Shown: in pieces, positions 1 through 7,458 of the stretch | Numbering within the stretch: position 1 is the stretch's first letter | Layout: the number at the start of each line of letters is the position of its first letter | Made by a program: the position numbers and the translations under genes | Notes under the pieces: generated by a model | Database searches by the model: none | What the model was told of the DNA's origin: nothing | Seen by the model: the letters and a program-made list of their open reading frames with translations, nothing else | NCBI GenBank assembly: GCA_946482655.1 | Contig: CAMLSA010000001.1 | Span: 1-64,000 of the forward strand | Direction: 5' to 3' | Length of the DNA stretch: 64,000 bases | Source: an uncultured Sphingomonas sp. | GTDB lineage: Bacteria; Pseudomonadota; Alphaproteobacteria; Sphingomonadales; Sphingomonadaceae

Positions 1-401
1 CCGCGGCCGGTGCCGCCGTTCGAGAGAACGGGGGTGGCGGGCATGAACCACAGCTTCGAGATATAGTCGTAGATGCGCTGGGCGTGGCCCTGATCGTCGG
101 CATAGGCCGAGGCGACGCGCACGAACAGGTCCTGATAGCTTTCGCCGGGCAGGAGATAGCGGTCGGTCAGCGTGTCCTTGCCGAAATCGGTGAGGAGCGC
201 GTCGCGGCTGTGATCGACCTCGATCGGGAAGAGCTGGGCATGAACGTCCATGCTACCCGAGGAGGGCCTGGACTCGGCCGACGCCTCCGCGAGTGCCGCC
301 TGAGCGGTCGCGTGTTTCGCGGTCTTGGGCTCCTTGGACGGAGAATCGATGATCGTCGCCACGTCGTTCGAGCTCACTTCGCTGCTGCCAGAAAGATCCA
401 T
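1..401 (-). CDS. nrdA: Ribonucleoside-diphosphate reductase alpha subunit (class I), N-terminal part
   Basis: This is the 5' part of a gene that runs out of the window at base 1; 133 codons are visible. The catalytic large subunit of class I ribonucleotide reductase makes deoxyribonucleotides in the cytoplasm. Near the window edge the frame reads KLWFMPATPVLSNGGTGR, a signature of the alpha-subunit substrate pocket. About 50 low-complexity residues rich in Ser, Ala and Lys precede the conserved part. No N-terminal ATP-cone is visible, so allosteric activity control may lie elsewhere or be absent. The ATG at 401 has a GGGAGA ribosome site about 10 bases upstream. NrdR-box-like sites lie 187-233 bases upstream, which suggests NrdR repression. 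The family call is firm; the exact subclass is not. Confidence 0.9.
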   Translation of the reverse strand, partial: MDLSGSSEVSSNDVATIIDSPSKEPKTAKHATAQAALAEASAESRPSSGSMDVHAQLFPIEVDHSRDALLTDFGKDTLTDRYLLPGESYQDLFVRVASAYADDQGHAQRIYDYISKLWFMPATPVLSNGGTGR

Positions 402-525
402 ATCGCCCGTCTCCCGCGCACAATAACACAGAACCGGCCGCAAAGGCCATGTTCCCCATCCGTTCGACTCAAGGCGTCTAGTGAAGATAGTGGTTCGGCG
501 GGTGTATTCCAGCGCCGATTTCCCC

Positions 526-557
526 TTATCCCCAGCTTTCAAGGCCGTTGTGGATCG
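526..557. promoter_or_regulatory. Two DnaA-box-like sequences in the nrdA upstream region
   Basis: TTATCCCCA at 526-534 differs from the DnaA box TTATCCACA at one base. TGTGGATCG at 549-557 is a 7-of-9 match on the other strand. DnaA is known to act at the nrdAB promoter of Escherichia coli. Two imperfect 9-mers in a GC-rich spacer could be chance. Confidence 0.3.
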
Positions 558-587
558 TTCGCGCGGAGCCCAGCCCCTGCGCGTCAG

Positions 588-634
588 CCACCACCACTAG
601 CGCTGCCCCTGTTGTCTTACACTACCTATAGTGC
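588..634 (-). promoter_or_regulatory. Tandem NrdR-box-like operators upstream of nrdA
   Basis: The site at 619-634 reads ACACTACCTATAGTGC and matches about 13 of 16 positions of the NrdR box consensus. A weaker copy at 588-603 keeps the CxA...TAG core. The two start exactly 31 bp apart, and known NrdR operators are paired boxes about three helical turns apart. The only flanking gene in the right orientation is nrdA. The strong box is clear by eye; the second one is degenerate. Confidence 0.7.
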
Positions 635-775
635 CTCATCTGAATCCGAGCGCAAGAGTCAAAATGACAGTTCGTGGACTCGACTCGCCCTATCCGCGAA
701 ACGGGTCCCGAATTGCTGGAGGAAAAAATTTCGAATCCGCGCAAGGGGTTGGTGCCGGCCGCGCAACAAACAAAT

Positions 776-794
776 CCGCAAGCGAAATTTGCGG
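776..794 (-). terminator. Hairpin with T-rich tail, possible terminator
   Basis: CCGCAA at 776-781 pairs with TTGCGG at 789-794 around a 7-base loop. Read on the minus strand, the stem is followed by a T-rich run (ATTTGTTTGTTG). It could stop autotransporter transcripts before they reach nrdA. The stem is only 6 bp. Confidence 0.35.
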
Positions 795-1027
795 CTAAAA
801 AAAATTTTCTGGGGATATAACGATGACGAGAGCGATGCCGATGCGCGCCAGTCGCTGGCATGCGGCTCGAATGGCCCCGGAAGCGCGGGGGAGGGCACGC
901 GTTTCAGATTGCGTTCAGCCGAGCGATAGCGCCGCGCATCATGTCGGATCGCTGTCCCAAAAGGATGCGCTTCCGAAACAAGGGTGGCGAGCGTCTCGGA
1001 TCAGCATTCCTCGCCGCGGAACAATAT

Positions 1028-1105
1028 GGGGGTGGGTAGGCGGCCGGGGGGCCTCGAAAGCCGCCTTATGGAGAGCACCCACCCCCCGCCCTCCTCAAAG
1101 GAGGG
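1028..1105 (-). terminator. Large hairpins just after the autotransporter stop codon
   Basis: GGGGGTGGGT at 1028-1037 pairs with ACCCACCCCC at 1077-1086, and an inner arm AGGCGGC at 1038-1044 pairs with GCCGCCT at 1060-1066. A second small hairpin, CCCTCC/GGAGGG, sits at 1089-1105. There is no U-tract, so these may act as 3'-end stabilisers or weak terminators. Confidence 0.45.
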
Positions 1106-1116
1106 AGCCGTGAACC

Positions 1117-4100
1117 TTATAAACCGACCATGAGGCTGGCGCGCAGCGACAAGGCGGCGCGGCCCTGCTGCTCCTCGGCGCCGGCTTCGCCGCCTATCTG
1201 GAAGCCGCTCCCGCCGCCGACCGCGCGGAGCTTGCCGACCCAGCCGCTGGTGCGTTTCTCGGGATCGAGGGTGAACGGGGTGCCGCCGGCGAAGCGCGCG
1301 GTGGTCGAACCGAGCGACCCGCCGACGAGCTGCCGCCGGCCGCCTTCGGCCTCGATCCGGAACCAGCCGGCATCCTCATTCTGCCCGTCGAAGTCGAAGC
1401 CCGCCGCGACGGTGCCGGTGACCGCGAACTCGTCGCTCTTGCGCCCGGCGACGATCAGGTCGAAGGCATCGCCGCCGCCGGTCTCGCTATAGCCCTTCTC
1501 CTTGAGCCGGTAATAGTCGACCGCGGCCTTCGGGCGCAGGCTGAAGCCGCCCATCTGAACCGTATAGGAGGCGCCGGCTGCCGCCGAGACGAGCGTGCCG
1601 GACCAGTCGCCCCGGGTGCGGCGCTCGACATTCTCGCCACCCACCGCAGTGCCCTGGAAGCGGCGCTTGCCCTTGAAGTCGACATGCGCCCAGGAACCGC
1701 GCGTCCAGCCCTGCACCGGGCCCCAATTGCCGCGCCAGTAGACGCCGACCTCATATTGACTGTCGTCGACCTTGTTGTCGGTGCCGCCATCCGAGTCGCT
1801 GCCCGCCAGATAGGCGAGCGACAGGCCGAAATTGCCGAGCTTGGTCTTGTACTCGGCGCCGGTCGCCATGCCCCAGCCGGTGATGTCGTAGGAAGCGGTG
1901 TCGCCGAGGCCCTTGGAGGTGCCCCAGCCGACCTGCTGGATCCAGTAGCCCCATCTGCCGTGGTCGGCGAAAGGGGCGTCAGGATCGGCGAGGAAGGACG
2001 CTGTGGCGCGCGAGCCCATCGTCACCGCCTCGAAAGCGCCGCCGGCATGATCGGGCAGCATCTGGCGGAGCTGCTTGCGGAAGGCGCCGCCATCGACGGT
2101 GTTGAGGTAGACGCCAGCGATCTTCGCGTCCTTGCCGAGCGCGGTGTAGATCGCGTCGTAGGCCGACGCCTGCGAGCGGTTGAGCCCGAGCTCGGTGGTG
2201 GTCTTGCGGGCGACGTCGATCGTCAGCTCGGTCGCCGAAGTCGTCGCGATGCTGCTCTTGAACATGAAGGGCAGCACGGCGCTGGCCGTGGCCAGGTTGC
2301 TCGCACCCGTCACCGATCCGGCCTTGAGGAAGGTGTAGCGGCCCTCGGCGCCGGTCACGCCGTTGATGCTGACCGCGATCTTGGAGCCTTGAGCAAAGCT
2401 GGCTTCGCCCGCGACCTGGTAAAGCGTGCTGGTCTTGCTCGCGACGTCGATGCTGACGCCGAGCGTGCCGCTCGCGCCGACCGACAGGCTGCGGATCGCG
2501 GCGGTGGTCTTGCCGATGTCGAGCGTGCCTCCGGTGACCGCGACGCCGAGGCCGGCCGCATTGTCGAGCGCGCCGGTGAGCTTCGCCCCGCCGCTCAGCG
2601 CCAGGGTGTCGGCGCCGCCGCCGAAATCGACGTTGCCGGTGAAGCTCGACGTGCCGCCCAGCGTCATGATGTCGTTCCCCGCGCCAAAGCTCGCCTTGCC
2701 CTTATGGGCCGCGTCGCCCGTGAGCAGCAGCTGGTTGGCGCCCGCGCCGAAGCTGCTGTCGCCGGTCATCGTGCCGTCGGCGATCTCGAACAGGTCGTTG
2801 CCGCTGCCGAAGCGAACGTCCCCGGTGATCGACGGCGCGGCGACGCCGCTCGCCACCACCGTCTGGCCGACGCGGGCGCCCGCCGTGTTGGCCGTCAGGT
2901 CGATCGCGACATTGTTTCCGGCGGAAGCGCCGGTCGCCGAGATGAGGCCGCTGTTGTTGACGAGGTCGACCTTGCCCGAACGGTCCAGGATCGCGGTCAC
3001 GCTCGCGCCATTGGCCGAGGCGGTGCCGCCCGCGCTCGCCTTGATCTGGCCGCTGTTGCCGATCTCGGTGATCAGGCCGCCGGCGTCGACCTGCAGCGCG
3101 ACCGTCCTGGCGTTGGTGGCGTTGGTGCCCGTGGCCTGGATGATCCCGGCATTCTTCACCTTGGGCACGCTGGCGCCGCTGCCGATCCGCGCCGCTGTCG
3201 CGCTGGCGCCGCTCGCGGAGACATTGCCGTTGACTGTCATCCCGCCCGCGACCGTCACCGCCTGGCCGAGCCCGCCGATGACGAGGCCGTTGCCGTTGAT
3301 CCCGGCATAGGTGCCCGCGCCGGTGATCGTCCCGTCGACGACGAGGCCATGGCCGTCGCCATTGCCGGGAACCGCGCCGATCGTCACCGCGCCGGCCGCC
3401 GAGCCGATCTCCACCGCCGCCGCCGATCCGAACGACGAGATCGCCGCCGAACCCTCCTTGGCGTCCTCGATGCCGTCCTTGTCCTCGTCGTTGTCGGTGG
3501 TGCTGTTGTCCTTGGGCGGGACCGCGAAGATCACGCCGCCCGCGACATCGCCGGCGATCCGCACCGCCGGGCCGCCGAGCAGCAGATCGTCGGCGTCGAG
3601 CTTGGAGGTGTCGGACGGCGGCGTAGAGGTACGGAAGCCGGTCGCGCTGATCGCCCCCTGGACGACGAGTGCCCCGCCGATATCGCCCTCTACGGAGAGG
3701 GCCGTGGCATTCTGTCCGGCCGCGCTGACGGTGCCGGCCACCCGGACGGCGGTACTGTACTGACCGACCACCGGCGGCTGGACGCCACCACTGACGTCGC
3801 CGATGCGAATGCCGACCGAGCGGTCGCCGGTCACGGCGATCGTGCCGTCCTGGATCAGCTTGCCATCGAGCGGGCCGCCGAGCTGGATACCGGCGGAATC
3901 CTTGCCCTCGATCGTGATCTGGCCGCTGTTGGTGATGTCGCCGTTGAAGCGCCCCGACGTGCCGATGCCGGTCCGGCCGGTGCCCGCGGCGACCGGGCCA
4001 TCGAGATCACCGTCGTTGTCGGCGTCGGCGGGGGCGTAGGTCTCGTCGAGGATGATCTTGCCGCCGGCGGTGTTGGTGATCGTGCCGGTGACGCCCGCTC

Positions 4101-4371
4101 CGGAGCGGATGCCCGCCGAATTGTCCTGGTTGGTGACTTGAATCGTGCCTTCGTTGATCACCTTGTTGCTGCTGTCGAGGATCACCGCCGGGCCGGCCGC
4201 CGTCGGCACCACCGATCCGCCCGAGGTGATGCGGATGTCGTCGGCCGCGCCCGCCTTGATCGTCGAGGTGCGGATGGTCGCGGTGCGCTTGTCGGTGACG
4301 GACGTCTCGGCATTGGCCGCGCTGGAGATGCTGATCGCGGCAAGACAGGTGGTGGCAAGCAGGTGGCGCAT
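1117..4371 (-). CDS. Autotransporter outer-membrane beta-barrel protein
   Basis: This 1084-residue type V secretion protein begins with a signal peptide (basic MRHLL start, cleavage likely after AANA near residue 21). A long Gly/Ala/Thr-rich passenger of beta-helix character follows. The last roughly 280 residues alternate aromatic and Gly-rich strands, such as WGYWIQQVGWG and YDITGWGMATGAEY, as in autotransporter barrels. The passenger contains Asp-rich loops (DADNDGDLDG near residue 116 and DNDEDKDGIED further on) that look like calcium sites. The frame stays open 74 codons upstream, but those residues are not signal-like, so the ATG at 4371 is preferred. The protein ends in Leu rather than the usual aromatic residue. 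The passenger function is unknown; adhesion or surface display is an inference. Confidence 0.85.
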   Translation of the reverse strand: MRHLLATTCLAAISISSAANAETSVTDKRTATIRTSTIKAGAADDIRITSGGSVVPTAAGPAVILDSSNKVINEGTIQVTNQDNSAGIRSGAGVTGTITNTAGGKIILDETYAPADADNDGDLDGPVAAGTGRTGIGTSGRFNGDITNSGQITIEGKDSAGIQLGGPLDGKLIQDGTIAVTGDRSVGIRIGDVSGGVQPPVVGQYSTAVRVAGTVSAAGQNATALSVEGDIGGALVVQGAISATGFRTSTPPSDTSKLDADDLLLGGPAVRIAGDVAGGVIFAVPPKDNSTTDNDEDKDGIEDAKEGSAAISSFGSAAAVEIGSAAGAVTIGAVPGNGDGHGLVVDGTITGAGTYAGINGNGLVIGGLGQAVTVAGGMTVNGNVSASGASATAARIGSGASVPKVKNAGIIQATGTNATNARTVALQVDAGGLITEIGNSGQIKASAGGTASANGASVTAILDRSGKVDLVNNSGLISATGASAGNNVAIDLTANTAGARVGQTVVASGVAAPSITGDVRFGSGNDLFEIADGTMTGDSSFGAGANQLLLTGDAAHKGKASFGAGNDIMTLGGTSSFTGNVDFGGGADTLALSGGAKLTGALDNAAGLGVAVTGGTLDIGKTTAAIRSLSVGASGTLGVSIDVASKTSTLYQVAGEASFAQGSKIAVSINGVTGAEGRYTFLKAGSVTGASNLATASAVLPFMFKSSIATTSATELTIDVARKTTTELGLNRSQASAYDAIYTALGKDAKIAGVYLNTVDGGAFRKQLRQMLPDHAGGAFEAVTMGSRATASFLADPDAPFADHGRWGYWIQQVGWGTSKGLGDTASYDITGWGMATGAEYKTKLGNFGLSLAYLAGSDSDGGTDNKVDDSQYEVGVYWRGNWGPVQGWTRGSWAHVDFKGKRRFQGTAVGGENVERRTRGDWSGTLVSAAAGASYTVQMGGFSLRPKAAVDYYRLKEKGYSETGGGDAFDLIVAGRKSDEFAVTGTVAAGFDFDGQNEDAGWFRIEAEGGRRQLVGGSLGSTTARFAGGTPFTLDPEKRTSGWVGKLRAVGGGSGFQIGGEAGAEEQQGRAALSLRASLMVGL
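2575..2823 (-). repeat. Four tandem 20-21-residue FGxGxD repeats in the autotransporter passenger
   Basis: The 83 encoded residues divide into four units built around DVRFGSGND, DSSFGAGAN, KASFGAGND and NVDFGGGAD. Each is followed by a hydrophobic strand and a Gly/Thr turn. The pattern fits beta-helix rungs with Asp or Asn turns that may bind calcium. Confidence 0.75.
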
Positions 4372-4522
4372 ATGAAGCTGTCGTCCCTTGTTTCGGGGAG
4401 GTTTCCCTCCCGCATGTCTGGGAAGACGGGGACGATGTTCGGCAGCCTTGGCGTCGTGTTCCTGGGATCGTCGCGATGTCGCGAATAGAGTGGCGCCGGC
4501 TGGTGAAAGGAGGGACCGGTCC

Positions 4523-5011
4523 TTAGCGCGTGGCGTTGGCGAAGCTGCCGTCGACCCACACCAGGGGGCTGATCTCGTCGTGGTTGACGACATGTTCGAC
4601 TTCGCCGACGAACAGCGTGTGGGTGCCGACGTCGATCATCCGGGTGGTCCGGCAGGTCAGGCTGGCGAGCGCGTCCCCCAGTACCGGGATACCCTCCATG
4701 CCGGCAGTCCAGCCGCCGGTCTCGAACCGGGCCAAGCCCTTCTTTTGTCCGCTGAAGATGCCCACCAGAACCTTGTGCCGTTCGGAGAGCAGGTTGACGC
4801 AGAAATGGGTTCCCGCCGACATGATCGGATGGATGCTGGCGGAGCGGTTGACGGCGGTGAGCAGGGTGGGGGGCTCGGCGCAAACCGACATGATAGCGGT
4901 CGCCGCCATGCCGGTCCAATTCTCGTCCTTGCCCGCCGTGACCAAGGCGATCGTCGTCGCCAGCCTGCGCATGGCGTGCCGGAAGCCGTCCTTGATCTCG
5001 TCCTCGGTCAC
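4523..5011 (-). CDS. Flavin reductase family protein
   Basis: The 162-residue product fits the flavin-reductase-like FMN-binding fold across its whole length (MRRLATTIALVTAG at the N-terminus, a central SIHPIMSAGTHFCVNLLS, then FVGEVEHV). Such proteins reduce FMN or FAD with NAD(P)H, often for a two-component monooxygenase. No partner oxygenase lies nearby, so the substrate pathway is unknown. The start is GTG at 5011, supported by AGGAGA about 6 bases upstream. It lies upstream of the autotransporter on the same strand with a 151-base gap, so it may be a separate transcription unit. Confidence 0.85.
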   Translation of the reverse strand: MTEDEIKDGFRHAMRRLATTIALVTAGKDENWTGMAATAIMSVCAEPPTLLTAVNRSASIHPIMSAGTHFCVNLLSERHKVLVGIFSGQKKGLARFETGGWTAGMEGIPVLGDALASLTCRTTRMIDVGTHTLFVGEVEHVVNHDEISPLVWVDGSFANATR

Positions 5012-5178
5012 CTGTCTCTCCTTCTCCGGATCGTTCGACCGCTAAAGAAATGCTCGCATCCACGCAATGACTTCAACGAACCAGCCGATGTTTTGACGGC
5101 TCCAAGCGCCGCTTTCCTTTTCGCGGTCAAGCGCGTATGGCGGCGCCGATTCCACGTTAGATCTTAAGAGGCTGCGGT

Positions 5179-5397
5179 TTGGCGAAAGAAGAGTTGCTGG
5201 AAATGCGTGGACAGGTGGTTGAGCTTTTGCCCAACGCCATGTTTCGCGTGAAGCTCGAGAACGATCACGAAATTCTCGGTCACACGGCCGGGAAAATGCG
5301 CAAGAACCGCATTCGCGTGCTCGTCGGCGACGAGGTGCTCGTCGAACTGACACCCTATGATCTGACCAAGGGTCGCATCACCTATCGTTTCAAATAA
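5179..5397 (+). CDS. infA: Translation initiation factor IF-1
   Basis: The 72-residue product matches IF-1 end to end ([11 protein letters not shown], then [33 protein letters not shown], ending ITYRFK). It is a single OB-fold protein that binds the A site of the 30S subunit during initiation. The start codon is TTG at 5179, because the conserved MAKEE begins there and no ATG or GTG fits; AAGAGG lies about 8 bases upstream. It heads a compact block with maf, an RNase E/G relative and yacG. Confidence 0.97.
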   Translation: MAKEELLEMRGQVVELLPNAMFRVKLENDHEILGHTAGKMRKNRIRVLVGDEVLVELTPYDLTKGRITYRFK

Positions 5398-5408
5398 GGG
5401 CAGGGGTC

Positions 5409-5987
5409 TTGTCCTCGCTCGTTCTGGCATCGGGCAGCCCACGCCGCGCTGAGCTGATCGGCCGGCTGGGGATCCGGCCCGCCGCGATCGACCCGGCCGA
5501 TATCGACGAGACCCCGCTCAAGGGCGAAAGCCCCGGACCTTATGCGGCACGGGTCGCCGCTGCAAAGGCCGCGCTGGTCGTGGGTCGTCATCCGGGGATG
5601 GCGGTGCTCGGCGCCGACACGGTGGTCGCCGCGGGGCGCCGGATATTGCCCAAGACCGACGACATCGCCGCCGCGCGCGCTTGCCTGCAACGGTTGTCGG
5701 GCCGCCGCCATCGAGTCCATTCGGCGGTGACGCTGATCGATCGCCAGGGCGTCGCGCGGCACCGGCTGTCGACCAGCATCGTCGCCTTCAAGCGGCTGAC
5801 TTCGGCCGAGATCGAGGCCTATCTCGCCGGGGGCGACTGGCAGGGCAAGGCCGGCGGCTATGCGATCCAGGGCTATGCCGAAAGCTGGGTGCGGATGCTG
5901 TCTGGCAGCCATTCGGGGGTGATGGGATTGCCGCTGTTCGAAACGCGCGCGCTGCTCGCGGCGGCGGGGCTGCTCGGCGATGCGTGA
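5409..5987 (+). CDS. maf: Maf-family nucleoside triphosphate pyrophosphatase
   Basis: The 192-residue product starts with LVLASGSPRRAELI, the Maf signature, and continues with GADTVV and the SGRRHRV segment. Maf proteins hydrolyse non-canonical or modified nucleotides to monophosphates. It starts 11 bases after infA with a TTG codon at 5409, behind a purine-rich AAGGGCAGGGG, and its last 8 bases overlap the next gene. Which Maf subfamily (dTTP/UTP or 7-methyl-GTP) applies cannot be settled by eye. Confidence 0.93.
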   Translation: MSSLVLASGSPRRAELIGRLGIRPAAIDPADIDETPLKGESPGPYAARVAAAKAALVVGRHPGMAVLGADTVVAAGRRILPKTDDIAAARACLQRLSGRRHRVHSAVTLIDRQGVARHRLSTSIVAFKRLTSAEIEAYLAGGDWQGKAGGYAIQGYAESWVRMLSGSHSGVMGLPLFETRALLAAAGLLGDA

Positions 5988-6981
5988 ATGGCTCTATGAA
6001 GCCGGCATCGGCGAGGCGCGCGCCGCGCTGATCGACGACGGCGCGATCGCCGCCGCCGTCATCGAGGCCGATGATGACGGGGTCCGCGCGGGAACCGTCA
6101 CCGACGCGCGGCTGACCCGCATCGTCATTCCCGGTCGCCGCGCGATCGTCACACTCGATGGCGGGGAGGAAGCGCTGATCGAGCCGGTGCCCGGCGCGGC
6201 GTCGGAGGGTGGCCGGCTGCGCGTCGAGATCCACCGCGCCGCTCTTCCCGAGCCGGGCCGTGCCAAGCTCGCGCTCGCTCGGCCGGCTGCGCCCGGCGCC
6301 ATTCCAATCGCCGCTCCGGACCTGTTCGCCCGGATCGAGGCGAGCGGCGATCCGGTGCGAAAGCTGTTGCCGCATCAGCCCGATGCGCTCGAGGCCGCCG
6401 GCTGGTCCGAGCTGCTCGATGAGGCGGCGACCGGCCATGCCGATTTCGACGGCGGCGCGCTGCGCCTGTCGCTGACCCCAGCAATGAGCCTGATCGACGT
6501 CGACGGCTGGCTCGCGCCGGCCGAGTTGGCGATCGCGGGAGCTGCGGCGGCGGCCCGTATGATCCTGCGCATGGGCATCGGCGGCTCGATCGGGATGGAT
6601 CTGCCCACCGCCGGAAGCAAGGCGGCGCGGCTGGCGGCCGCGGCCGCGGTCGACAGGATCCTGCCCCAGCCGTTCGAGCGCACTGCGGTCAACGGCTTCG
6701 GCTTCCTCCAGATCGTCCGCCGCCGGGCGCAGGCGTCGCTGCCGGAGCGGCTGCAGGGCGATCCTGTCGGCGCCGCCGCCCGTGCGCTGCTGCGCCGCGC
6801 CGAACGCACCCCCGGGGCCGGCATGCGGACGTTGACGGCCGCCCCTGCGGTGATCGCCCTGATCGACCGGCGCACCGACTGGCGCGACGAACTGGCACGG
6901 CGGATCGGCGCGCCGATCGGCTTGCGCGCCGAGCCCGGACTCGCCATATCGGCCGGACATGCCGACGCGCAAAACCCCTAA
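5980..6981 (+). CDS. Ribonuclease E/G family protein, short form
   Basis: The 333-residue product has the layout of the catalytic core of RNase E/G. It includes LIDVDG near residue 171 and GGSIGMDLPT near 201, which line up with the two metal-binding aspartate motifs of the family. It is much shorter than RNase E and shows no obvious long unstructured scaffold, so degradosome assembly through this protein is unlikely. The ATG at 5980 overlaps the end of maf by 8 bases, and yacG starts inside its 3' end. That indicates translational coupling. Its role is probably RNA maturation, but the sequence is divergent and the substrate is unknown. Confidence 0.8.
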   Translation: MREWLYEAGIGEARAALIDDGAIAAAVIEADDDGVRAGTVTDARLTRIVIPGRRAIVTLDGGEEALIEPVPGAASEGGRLRVEIHRAALPEPGRAKLALARPAAPGAIPIAAPDLFARIEASGDPVRKLLPHQPDALEAAGWSELLDEAATGHADFDGGALRLSLTPAMSLIDVDGWLAPAELAIAGAAAAARMILRMGIGGSIGMDLPTAGSKAARLAAAAAVDRILPQPFERTAVNGFGFLQIVRRRAQASLPERLQGDPVGAAARALLRRAERTPGAGMRTLTAAPAVIALIDRRTDWRDELARRIGAPIGLRAEPGLAISAGHADAQNP

Positions 6982-7132
6982 ATGCCCCGCTTGCGGCAAG
7001 CCCGAAACGGTGCGGCACGCTCCCTTCTGCAGCCAGGGTTGCCGCGACCGCGATCTGCTGAAATGGCTCGACGAAGGCTACCGCATCCCCGGTCCTCCGG
7101 CGGATCCGGGGCGCGATCCCGAGGCTGAATAA
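6959..7132 (+). CDS. yacG: DNA gyrase inhibitor YacG, zinc-ribbon protein
   Basis: This 57-residue gene starts inside the end of the RNase gene. The product has a four-cysteine zinc ribbon (C9, C12, C24, C28) and the family segment FCSQGCRDRDLLKWLDEGYRIPG. In Escherichia coli YacG binds GyrB and inhibits gyrase. The tail is short and acidic. Its position just before tRNA-Phe is typical for this group. Identification rests on the complete motif match. Confidence 0.92.
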   Translation: MPTRKTPKCPACGKPETVRHAPFCSQGCRDRDLLKWLDEGYRIPGPPADPGRDPEAE

Positions 7133-7198
7133 AAAGCCAAAAGCGGGCTGGACACCAGGCGCGGCCCGCCTCTATAGGCACGCCTCCAATGCGCGAGT

Positions 7199-7274
7199 GC
7201 CCAGGTAGCTCAGTTGGTAGAGCATGCGACTGAAAATCGCAGTGTCGGTGGTTCGATCCCGCCCCTGGGCACCA
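7199..7274 (+). tRNA. tRNA-Phe (GAA anticodon)
   Basis: The acceptor arm GCCCAGG at 7199-7205 pairs perfectly with CCTGGGC at 7264-7270, and the 3' ACCA is encoded. The anticodon loop reads CTGAAAA, giving anticodon GAA. The T arm contains GGTTCGATCCC and the D arm AGCTCAGTTGGTAGAGC. A short T-run follows immediately. Confidence 0.98.
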
Positions 7275-7458
7275 TTTTTCTACTTCTCGCGAGATAACTT
7301 CGGCAGGATTTTCCAAATTTGGAATTGGCGGCGGCCGTCATTGACCCTGCTCGAGCGAGAGCGGGCCAAGATCGAATGGAGGATGGCTTTACCGGTCCGC
7401 TTTAGCATGGAGGCAGGGCACAACCCGGTGAGCGGACCGATAGCGGCACCGCAGCGAT

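Larger units (their letters stand above)
402..1116. other. Long gene-free stretch between nrdA and the autotransporter
   Basis: This 715-base stretch holds the NrdR- and DnaA-like sites, an A/T-rich patch around 720-830 and several hairpins. The open frames across it lack family character and good ribosome sites. It most likely contains the nrdA leader and promoter together with the 3' end of the autotransporter transcript. Confidence 0.6.

Noticed and set aside
823..1113. A 96-codon frame in the nrdA-autotransporter spacer
   Set aside because: It ends within the 3' hairpins of the autotransporter, lacks a ribosome site and has no recognisable fold.
1684..4488. A 934-codon open frame opposite the autotransporter gene
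   Set aside because: It is an antisense shadow of a GC-rich coding strand; the product is Arg/Ala/Asp-rich with no domain, while the minus strand has a signal peptide and barrel.
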